Source: Prevotella sp. (GTDB lineage: Bacteria > Bacteroidota > Bacteroidia > Bacteroidales > Bacteroidaceae). From it: a stretch of DNA of 39,781 bases. The notes below the pieces were generated by a model. That model was not told the origin of the DNA. It made no database searches and was given only the letters and a program-made list of their open reading frames with translations. Positions 1 to 7,031 of the stretch are shown here, piece by piece. The position numbers were made by a program, and so were the translations under genes. The stretch's first letter is position 1; each line of letters starts with the position of its first letter. The stretch spans positions 1-39,781 of the forward strand of contig JAFUZD010000030.1 in NCBI GenBank assembly GCA_017476785.1, written 5' to 3'.

Positions 1-1923
1 ATATCCACCTATTATAAGAATTTAGGTGGATGGGATGTCACTTTCTTCAAAGGGGACCTAAAGCAATTTGTAATAGAACGTATTGCCGACCGATGCATAG
101 AGGATTTTGAAAAGACAGACAAAAGCATCGATTGGTGGTTGAAACGTGACGAATTTATAGAGTACATAAAGACTCGAAAGAAAGATGTTGTTGACAAAAT
201 TGCTATTGAACGCTCTGACATGGAGATGATTCTGTTAGCAAAATTGACGGAGTGGAAAGACTTCTACTGGAAAGGCATTTGGAAGAAAGAACCAGAATGG
301 GACAGAGTGGGCGTAACAACATTGTTTACCTTCTATTGGGACATCACGGTAGAAACCATCAACTTTGCAAAGTTTCTGGTAAAGAAGAAGAAAGACTTGA
401 TGGTTGGTGGCGTATTAGCTTCTATCCAACCGAAGGAACTTGAAGCCGCAACTGGTATTAAGCCATGGGTAGGCATCCTTGGTGCACCCGGTATCTTGGA
501 TAAGGGTGACACACAGATTATTGACAATCTGCCTCTTGACTACTCTATACTCGACGAGATAGAATACAAGTATCCAATGGCCAATGCTTTCTATGGTTAT
601 ATGACCCGTGGGTGCATACGCCATTGCGCATTCTGTGCTGTCCCTACGCTTGAAAACAAATATTTCCCCTATATTCCCATGCGAGAACGGGTGGAGAAAG
701 TGCGCGAAGTGTATGGCGACCAGAAAGACCTGCTCCTGATGGACAACAATGTTCTTGCCTCAGAAAACTTAAAGGAGATCATTGATGACATTGTTGCATC
801 TGGGTTTGGAAAAGGTGCTAAGTTTGTGCAGCCGAATATGCTTGAGATTTCTATACGTAATCTTAAAAACGGAGTCAATGACCGAGCATATATCCGCAAG
901 AGTCAGGGGTTGATACAGGAGTTCTATCTGAAGTTGAAGCCCCTAAAGGGTGATGAGTCGTATGAAGTTTATAAAATCATCAGCCACTATCATATCAACA
1001 AGCTGTCAACTACTAAGAAAGAGGCCCTGATCGCTGCATACGAAGAGATAAAGCCCATCTATGACAAGCACCAACATCCTGTGCCACGTGCCAGATATGT
1101 GGATTTCAATCAAGGCGTTGATGCACGTCTTTTCACAGAAGAAATTGTTGAACAGTTGGCAAGGATTGCAATACGTCCGCTACGCATCGCCTTTGATGAC
1201 ATAAAAACCTTTGACTCTTACAACAAAGCCATCCGAATGAGTGTAGCGGTAGGGCTGAAAGACTTTTCAAACTACCTGCTCTACAACTTCATGGACAAGC
1301 CGATTGACCTCTATAAGCGACTACGCATCAATGTGGAATTGTGCGACGAACTGAATGTCAACATCTATTCTTTCCCGATGAAATATCATCCGCTGCGTAA
1401 AGGTAAGTGCGATGAAGACGATTCCTCGCATAATCGTGACTATATCGGAAAGCATTGGAACAGGAAGTATATTCGTGCGGTACAGGCTATTCTGAACAGT
1501 ACGAAAGGCAAGATTGGCAAAGGCATGTCGTTCTTCCTTGAGGCCTTTGGCTCTACCGAAGACGAATACTTCGAACTGCTTGAAATGCCTGAGACGTTCA
1601 TCCTGTACCGCTTCTTCTTCAAGTGGCTTGACGAGAAAGGGGCTATGGGTACTGAGCATTGGAGGAGGTGCTGGAACCATTGTATGAAGACGCTGGGTGA
1701 AGACGAAAAGCAAAGTGTGCTTGACATTATCCATCGAAATGTTTTCTCGCAGGAAGAACTCGACACCGTTGTTTCCGACGATGCACGCGAATTGCTGAAC
1801 TTCTATACAAACTACAGAAAAGACATCATCACACATGGAACGCAGCTATATAAGTTGAAACAGGAGTATGATGCTCACCCAACGATAGAATTAAGACGTA
1901 AAAACAGACAGAGATATGAATGA
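1..1923 (+). CDS. Radical SAM protein (5'-truncated by window edge)
   Basis: The frame is open from base 1, so the true start lies outside the window; a TTG at 139 is inside the gene and not a convincing start. Cysteines in CIRHCAFC (bases 613-636) form the CxxxCxxC motif that binds the 4Fe-4S cluster in radical SAM enzymes. The region before it (GGWDVTFFKG near the window start, later LMVGGVLAS) resembles the Rossmann-like N-terminal domain of B12-binding-type radical SAM proteins, but no cobalamin-binding DxHxxG is visible in what remains. About 640 codons are present. The C-terminal third is helical and charged and I do not recognise it. The gene overlaps the next one by 8 bp, suggesting translational coupling. 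The substrate is unknown; the radical SAM call is firm, the reaction is not. Confidence 0.85.
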   Translation: MSTYYKNLGGWDVTFFKGDLKQFVIERIADRCIEDFEKTDKSIDWWLKRDEFIEYIKTRKKDVVDKIAIERSDMEMILLAKLTEWKDFYWKGIWKKEPEWDRVGVTTLFTFYWDITVETINFAKFLVKKKKDLMVGGVLASIQPKELEAATGIKPWVGILGAPGILDKGDTQIIDNLPLDYSILDEIEYKYPMANAFYGYMTRGCIRHCAFCAVPTLENKYFPYIPMRERVEKVREVYGDQKDLLLMDNNVLASENLKEIIDDIVASGFGKGAKFVQPNMLEISIRNLKNGVNDRAYIRKSQGLIQEFYLKLKPLKGDESYEVYKIISHYHINKLSTTKKEALIAAYEEIKPIYDKHQHPVPRARYVDFNQGVDARLFTEEIVEQLARIAIRPLRIAFDDIKTFDSYNKAIRMSVAVGLKDFSNYLLYNFMDKPIDLYKRLRINVELCDELNVNIYSFPMKYHPLRKGKCDEDDSSHNRDYIGKHWNRKYIRAVQAILNSTKGKIGKGMSFFLEAFGSTEDEYFELLEMPETFILYRFFFKWLDEKGAMGTEHWRRCWNHCMKTLGEDEKQSVLDIIHRNVFSQEELDTVVSDDARELLNFYTNYRKDIITHGTQLYKLKQEYDAHPTIELRRKNRQRYE

Positions 1924-3586
1924 ACAAGAACTACGGGATTTCCTGGTTTCGCACTATCCTATGGAGGACGTGAAGTGTGACTGGAAAGAAATGAAGAACC
2001 TGAAGAACTCCTTCAATGGACATGAGGGGGATGACGTGATGTCGTATGTTTCAGGCATCGCGAACATGGAGGGTGGCGTTCTGGTAATCGGCGTCAAGGA
2101 CAAGACGCTGGAGATTGTAGGAACGGATCTTTCTCAGTTTAATCTCGATACCAATTCTGCCGTCTATAAGATTAAGGAGAACTGCACCAATGTGTCATCG
2201 GAGGGGCTGTACATCGACGATTATGTGACGAGTGACACGAACAAGACAGTGTGGGTCATTCATATTCCCAAGCATCTGCCTCGCCGCCCTGTATATGCCC
2301 ATAAGAAGGCTTGGCAGCGGATAACAGATAACTTGGTGCCACTGACACACGAGCGTGAGGAGGCTATATTGAGCGAAGGGCTGCTGCAACAGGACTGGAC
2401 GGCACAGATACTGCCCGATGCCACTATTGACGACCTGGACCCTGCTGCCATCCTGAAGGCACGCGAGAAGTACAAGGAGGTGCATCCTGGCAGAGACAAT
2501 GAGGTGGACGGATGGGATGACATGACTTTCCTGAACAAGGCTCATATCACGATTAAAGGCAAGATTACCATTGCTGCCATCATCATCGTTGGACGCGAGG
2601 AATCGGAACATTATTTGCTGCCGAAAGTCTGTAAGGTAAGATGGACGCTGAAGAATGAACGCTCAGAGAGTCTTGATTTCAATGTGTTCTCCATACCTAT
2701 GATTCTGGCTATTGAGGACATTGGGCATCAGATTCGCAACACATCGTATGAGTTCACTATTAGTGGCAACATTTTCCCTGACAAGCTTTTCCGTTACGAT
2801 GAGTTTACGCTGAGGGAGCCTCTGAATAATGCCATTGCCCATCAGGACTATGACAAAGGGGCGAGAATCGAAGTGATAGAATACGAGAATGATCATCTAG
2901 TGTTCAAAAATCATGGTATTTTCCTGCCAGAGTCTGTTGAGGAAGTGGTCCTGGACGATAGTCCTGAGTCCATTTATCGAAATCCTTTCCTTGTTGAAGC
3001 GATGAGAAATGTACACATGGTGGATACGGAGGGTGGCGGCATCAAGAAACTGTACGAGCAACAGAAGAAGCGCATCTTCCCCATGCCGGAGTATCACACC
3101 TCGAATGGTATGGTTACAGTGGAGATTGAAGGCAAGGTTATTGACGAACAGTTTGCAAGGATACTGGTCAGTGTGCCAGATTTGTCTATGTCAGATCTGA
3201 TTCTGCTGGACAAAGTACAGAAGCAAAAGCGGCTTGATGATGAGGAAATCAAGTATCTGAGGAAGAAGAAATACATTGAAGGGCGTAAGAATAATCTGTT
3301 CCTGTCGAAGGCACTCACCAAAAATACAGGCAATGTGGGACTGAAATCGACGTATGTCAAGAACAAGAGTTTTGACGATGAGTATTTCCGCAGATTGATA
3401 GTGCAGTATATTGAGAAGTTTGGCGCAGCCAGCAGAAGAGAGGCTGATGAACTGCTGATGAACAAACTGTCGGACGTGTTGTCGGCTGAACAGAAGAAGA
3501 ACAAGATTACCAATCTGCTTTCTTATCTAAGGATTCACAATGTGATAATGGTGAATGAGAATAAGAAATGGGTTCTGGTTAAGTGA
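1916..3586 (+). CDS. AlbA_2 (Schlafen-like) domain protein with GHKL-type ATPase segment
   Basis: A 556-residue protein. Residues about 18-150 look like the AlbA_2 domain (FNGHEGDDVMSYVSGIANME, then GGVLVIGVKD), as in RecG-like putative transcriptional regulators. Near residues 300-400, REPLNNAIAHQDY followed by DTEGGGIKKLYEQ fits the HATPase_c_4 domain that usually accompanies AlbA_2. The last 80 residues look like a winged helix (FGAASRREADELL). The ATG at 1916 overlaps the end of the radical SAM gene by 8 bp. Family members are annotated as ATP-binding or DNA-binding regulators and some sit in defence islands, but no biochemical role is certain. The stop codon lies inside the first copy of a direct repeat that recurs just before the next gene. 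A regulator or nucleic-acid-binding ATPase is the best guess. Confidence 0.82.
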   Translation: MNEQELRDFLVSHYPMEDVKCDWKEMKNLKNSFNGHEGDDVMSYVSGIANMEGGVLVIGVKDKTLEIVGTDLSQFNLDTNSAVYKIKENCTNVSSEGLYIDDYVTSDTNKTVWVIHIPKHLPRRPVYAHKKAWQRITDNLVPLTHEREEAILSEGLLQQDWTAQILPDATIDDLDPAAILKAREKYKEVHPGRDNEVDGWDDMTFLNKAHITIKGKITIAAIIIVGREESEHYLLPKVCKVRWTLKNERSESLDFNVFSIPMILAIEDIGHQIRNTSYEFTISGNIFPDKLFRYDEFTLREPLNNAIAHQDYDKGARIEVIEYENDHLVFKNHGIFLPESVEEVVLDDSPESIYRNPFLVEAMRNVHMVDTEGGGIKKLYEQQKKRIFPMPEYHTSNGMVTVEIEGKVIDEQFARILVSVPDLSMSDLILLDKVQKQKRLDDEEIKYLRKKKYIEGRKNNLFLSKALTKNTGNVGLKSTYVKNKSFDDEYFRRLIVQYIEKFGAASRREADELLMNKLSDVLSAEQKKNKITNLLSYLRIHNVIMVNENKKWVLVK

Positions 3587-3693
3587 GATTTAAACGAAAA
3601 ATGTAAAATCTAAACGGGGAATACTTGCAAAAGCCCATAAATATAGGGATTTGTTGAATAGTGAGATTTAAACGAAAAATGTAAAGTTTAGAT
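3582..3693. repeat. 26-bp direct repeat pair with ATYTAAACG boxes
   Basis: An exact 26-bp direct repeat (begins AGTGAGATTTAAACG) occurs at 3582-3607 and 3660-3685, 78 bp apart. The first copy covers the stop codon of the AlbA_2 gene; the second ends 11 bp before the next ATG. The octamer after each copy is in opposite orientation: ATCTAAAC at 3608-3615 and its reverse complement GTTTAGAT at 3686-3693. ATTTAAACG or ATCTAAACG boxes therefore start at 3588, 3608 and 3666, with an inverted one at 3686, and members within each pair are 20 bp apart. This resembles a binding-site cluster for a DNA-binding protein, possibly one encoded by the flanking genes; the function is inferred. Confidence 0.75.
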
Positions 3694-3696
3694 GAA

Positions 3697-6126
3697 ATGG
3701 CATTTGAGTACAACTTAGACACGACCATCAAGGAACTGCTCGACTGGGGGCAAATCTCGGTGCGGACATCCAACAGCCTCCATGCTGCCGGTATGGACAC
3801 GCTGGGTGAGGTGCTCGAACAGATTGAGGCGCCTATGGACTTGATTAACCTGCGCAACTTCGGGCGTAAGTCGTACACGGAGATGGAGCCTATCCTGAAC
3901 CGGATGATATATCGCCATGCGGAAGCTGCACCTAAGACCGTAGAGGACCGCTTTGCCGCCTTAGGCGAACAGCTGGTGGGGATAATCAGCGAGGCCTATC
4001 ATGCCGTGACTGACGGCGAGGGAGACGTAAAGGCATATCTGCAAGCGGCCTATCCACAGCCACGCGACTTGCACAATCTGGTAATGGGCGATGTGGAGAA
4101 CATGCTCGTCGTGGTGGAGGGTTATTCGCGAGAAGAGAATCTGACCATTCGCCATGCGTACAGGCAATTCATAGAGATGGTCATGCACAGTATGGAGGAG
4201 GCGCAGCGGGCCGTGAACGACATCTATGCCGAATACAAGCGCAAGGGTATGGAACTTGCCATGAGGATGGAGACGTTCAGCTACGAGCAGGTGGTCTGGT
4301 ATTTCCTGTCGCCTATAGCCAGCGACTATCTGGAAAGGATTTACCAGGAAAAGAAGGAAACCATGCTGAGCGTGAGAGGCAAGAACTTCGTGAACCGCTT
4401 TGTGCCGCATTTCTCCGACCTCATCAAGTATGCCGAGGAGCCGTTGTCAAACTATCGGAACATCTGCCCAGGAAAGAGCATGATGAAGACGCTGACGGAA
4501 CTGTTTCAGTTTAACCAGAAGTTCAAGCAGGATTTCGACAGGATTACACGACTGGGCGACGATGAGATACGGACAGAATTCCTGAAGCGTGACTATCCGT
4601 TCCTGATGAGCCGGCAGCGTCAGTTTGTGTTCGACTTCACCAAGGAGCACGGTCATGCACCGCTGCTCTACCTGCTGCTGCACTATCTACGGCTGTCGGA
4701 GAACAGGTCGAACAAGATTTACTGCCTGTATCACGGCATCTTCGACGGCAAGCGGCGTTTGCTGACCGAGATAGCCGATGCTATGGGCCTGACCCGTGAG
4801 CGTTGTCGCCAGATAGCCAGTGGGAAGATAGAGGCGCAGGAATCTGAGATTGCAACCAACGACGGCTGGGAGCAGTACCATGAGCTGTTTGAACTACCGT
4901 TCATCTATGAAAGAACGGAAGAGTACATCAGATTGAAAGAGGCGGAACACCTGTCAGAGGGGTTTGAAGTTTTTGCCGCTTTGGTAAGCCTGAAGGCTGA
5001 CTTCAAGGCAGAGGATGTAGAGGAGCATACCGTTCTGGTGAACAGGCATATAGAGGGGTTCAACTTCAGCGACTGCATGGACACGCTGTTCAGCATCGTC
5101 AATGCCAAGTATTCGGTGGACACCTACGTTGCCATGGATTCCATCCTCTATGCCGTACCTGAGCCGTTGAAGGCCGACATGAAAGTGCTTGCCAAATATG
5201 TTGCCGCTGATATTTACAATGTGAAAGTTACGGAAGACGGACAGCTCTACCTGCCGCAGAACTACATCGACATTGCCGAGGAACTGTACGACATCCTGGC
5301 CAAGAAAGGCGAACCGATGCACGTGGAAGAGATATTCAACGAGTTCAAGAGGCATTATCCCGACCATAAATATACGGAGCCGCTGCAGATCAAGTCATCA
5401 TTGTATAAACACAAGCACATCAGGGCTGTAGGCAAGACATCGCGCTACGCCCTGGACAGTTGGGAGGGCGTGTATTTCGGCAGCATCCGCGACTTGCTTG
5501 TTGACCTGCTGAACGAATCGGCTGTTCCTCTGCATATAGACATTCTCTATGATGGTGTCAGCGAATACTATCCGAACACCACCAAGGCGAGTGTGGCGGC
5601 TACGATGGAGGACGAGAACCTACAGCGATTTGTGGAGTTTGAGGGCGACTATTTCGGATTGGCATCGAAGCAGTATCCGGCTGAATATGTGGTGGCCACA
5701 ACGGTGCATCGCTACAGCTTTGAAGAACGCTTCCGGATGTTCAAGGACTTCATTGATACCTACCACCGCTTCCCCAGCTACAACGGCAGCGAGCAGGAGG
5801 CCTCTATGATGCGGTGGTACTACAACGTGACGACGGGTGTGCTGTCGATGACCGACGAACAGAAGTCGATGCTCAACGCTACTACCGCCCGTTATGACTC
5901 AATGGGCTATCCTCGCACGGCCACAGAAAGTGAGTTCCTCGTAAAGTGCCAGGACGTGAAGGAATACATTCGCAGGAACCACACGCTACCCTCGAACTGC
6001 AATGCCCCAGAACTGTACGCATGGCTGCGCCGTTCGCGCGACAACTACGACAGCTACACCGACAAGCGCCGCCAGTATATGACCGACCTGCTGAATGACA
6101 TCCTGTCGTTTGGGTTTTGTGTTTGA
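3697..6126 (+). CDS. Large protein with RpoA-CTD-like, sigma-region-4-like and winged-helix segments
   Basis: An 809-residue soluble protein. Residues about 8-65 resemble the C-terminal domain of RNA polymerase alpha (ISVRTSNSLHAAGMDTLGEV, then LRNFGRKSYTEMEPIL), a helix-hairpin-helix DNA/protein-binding fold. Residues about 354-376 (LTEIADAMGLTRERCRQI) look like the helix-turn-helix of sigma region 4. Residues about 530-590 (LYDILAKKGEPMHVEEIFNE) fit a HARE-HTH/RNA polymerase delta-like winged helix, followed by a second divergent copy to about 660. The C-terminus has two repeats like helicase-associated domains (FKDFIDTYHRFPS; VKEYIRRNHTLPS). No catalytic motif was found. The ATG at 3697 follows a repeat cluster. 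It is probably a DNA-binding regulator or scaffold of the upstream genes; each domain call is by eye. Confidence 0.75.
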   Translation: MAFEYNLDTTIKELLDWGQISVRTSNSLHAAGMDTLGEVLEQIEAPMDLINLRNFGRKSYTEMEPILNRMIYRHAEAAPKTVEDRFAALGEQLVGIISEAYHAVTDGEGDVKAYLQAAYPQPRDLHNLVMGDVENMLVVVEGYSREENLTIRHAYRQFIEMVMHSMEEAQRAVNDIYAEYKRKGMELAMRMETFSYEQVVWYFLSPIASDYLERIYQEKKETMLSVRGKNFVNRFVPHFSDLIKYAEEPLSNYRNICPGKSMMKTLTELFQFNQKFKQDFDRITRLGDDEIRTEFLKRDYPFLMSRQRQFVFDFTKEHGHAPLLYLLLHYLRLSENRSNKIYCLYHGIFDGKRRLLTEIADAMGLTRERCRQIASGKIEAQESEIATNDGWEQYHELFELPFIYERTEEYIRLKEAEHLSEGFEVFAALVSLKADFKAEDVEEHTVLVNRHIEGFNFSDCMDTLFSIVNAKYSVDTYVAMDSILYAVPEPLKADMKVLAKYVAADIYNVKVTEDGQLYLPQNYIDIAEELYDILAKKGEPMHVEEIFNEFKRHYPDHKYTEPLQIKSSLYKHKHIRAVGKTSRYALDSWEGVYFGSIRDLLVDLLNESAVPLHIDILYDGVSEYYPNTTKASVAATMEDENLQRFVEFEGDYFGLASKQYPAEYVVATTVHRYSFEERFRMFKDFIDTYHRFPSYNGSEQEASMMRWYYNVTTGVLSMTDEQKSMLNATTARYDSMGYPRTATESEFLVKCQDVKEYIRRNHTLPSNCNAPELYAWLRRSRDNYDSYTDKRRQYMTDLLNDILSFGFCV

Positions 6127-6247
6127 AAAGGAAAGGGCAGAATTATATAGCATCATGCGAAAGAGGCAGGGAACTAACAGTTTTTGTCCCCATTAGTGAT
6201 ATTGTGAAGAAACTCCTAAATAGCGGATATACGTAAGTGAAGAAAGA

Positions 6248-6279
6248 TTTGGTAGTTTCAATTCTATTTTGTACCTTTG
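6248..6279 (+). promoter_or_regulatory. Bacteroidetes-type promoter
   Basis: TTTG at 6248-6251 (-33 element) and TACCTTTG at 6272-6279 (-7 box, consensus TAnnTTTG) are separated by 20 bp, the expected spacing. No good ORF follows, so the transcript may be non-coding or a remnant of a lost gene. Confidence 0.5.
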
Positions 6280-6562
6280 CACCCGGCATTGAGTCATAAA
6301 ACGGCTGGTGGCTCATTGTCGGATGTTCTTCGACAAGCGAAGCGAACAAGTTCGAGCGCATTGGATGCAATTTGTAGCAGAATGTGGAAAGGAGAACGGT
6401 TGCCAGTTCGTAACCCTGATTTTTCTCAATCCTCTACATCGCCTTTATATAAAGACATCTTGCGAATTCTTCCATAGTTACGGAAAAACGGAGAAATACA
6501 AAACAACTCATTTTTTTTTACTACATTCTTCTTACGTTATTTTATGTTAAATGTGCGGTCGG

Positions 6563-6597
6563 TTTGCCGGATGGCTGCCGACAACGATGTAATTTTG
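6563..6597 (+). promoter_or_regulatory. Promoter for the small Cys-rich secreted protein
   Basis: TAATTTTG at 6590-6597 matches the -7 consensus and lies 35 bp before the ATG at 6633. A TTTG at 6563-6566 is a possible -33 element, with slightly long 23-bp spacing. Confidence 0.55.
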
Positions 6598-6632
6598 CAG
6601 AAAGAGTTTAACGCAATAAAGACAGAACGACA

Positions 6633-6911
6633 ATGAAGAAAATGATGATGATGGTGCTCGTTGCAGCAACGATGTGCCTCGGTGCCAGCGCTCAGACGCC
6701 GGCGAAGAAACAGAAGAAGGCTCCCGCAGCCCACTGCTGTCAGCAGGCTGCACAGCCGAAGGACAGCTGCTGCCAGCAGCGACAGGTGAAGCCGCGGCAG
6801 GCCGATGCTGCTACGGGAGCTACGGTGGCTGCCCAGCAGCCCCGCCCGAAGAAGGCGAAGAAGGCTGCCAAGCCCTGCTGTCAGCAGGACAGCGCACGGG
6901 CTAAGAAGTAG
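6633..6911 (+). CDS. Small secreted Cys-Cys/Lys/Gln-rich protein
   Basis: A 92-residue protein. A signal peptide (MKKMMMMVLVAATMCLGASA, cut before QTPAKK) is followed by a low-complexity mature region rich in Ala, Lys and Gln, with three Cys-Cys pairs in similar contexts (HCCQQ, SCCQQ, PCCQQ). No domain was recognised. The repeated CCQQ pattern could bind metal or form disulfides in the envelope, but this is only inference. The gene has its own -7 box and a strong terminator, so it appears to be a monocistronic unit. It ends with TAG, which helps show that TAG is an ordinary stop in this genome. Expression seems likely given the good signal peptide and flanking signals. Confidence 0.7.
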   Translation: MKKMMMMVLVAATMCLGASAQTPAKKQKKAPAAHCCQQAAQPKDSCCQQRQVKPRQADAATGATVAAQQPRPKKAKKAAKPCCQQDSARAKK

Positions 6912-6960
6912 GCCCGCTGTGCTGGCAGACTGTTGCGCCGCCGGTCTTGGTGACATTAAT

Positions 6961-7001
6961 GAAGAGGGGCATCATTCCACGCTTGGATGATGCCCCTCTT
7001 C
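6961..7001. terminator. Bidirectional terminator hairpin between convergent genes
   Basis: A perfect 15-bp stem (6961-6975 with 6987-7001, core AGAGGGGCATCAT) with an 11-nt loop lies between the Cys-rich gene (plus) and the amylase gene (minus). It is followed on the plus strand by a pyrimidine-rich run, so it probably serves the plus-strand gene best and may stop both. Confidence 0.85.
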
Positions 7002-7031
7002 TTTCTGTGTTTACCTATAAATGAATCAAAC

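Larger units (their letters stand above)
6127..6632. other. 506-bp intergenic region with two promoter-like sites, no convincing gene
   Basis: No ORF here looks like a real protein; short frames on both strands lack recognisable features. Two Bacteroidetes-type promoters are visible and listed separately. Downstream of the first, TTGTCG (around 6317) and CGACAA (around 6331) could form a short hairpin, so a small RNA or a decayed element is possible. No IS terminal repeats, tRNA or other known RNA was recognised. Confidence 0.5.

Noticed and set aside
139-141. TTG as the start of the radical SAM gene
   Set aside because: The frame is open back to base 1 and encodes plausible domain sequence there, so the gene begins outside the window.
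3582-3693. CRISPR array
   Set aside because: Only two 26-bp copies with one spacer, overlapping a stop codon, and no cas genes in the window.
6143-6370. Minus-strand 75-codon frame in the intergenic region
   Set aside because: No recognisable domain, no promoter or ribosome site, and the region carries a plus-strand promoter; it may be a remnant but cannot be supported.
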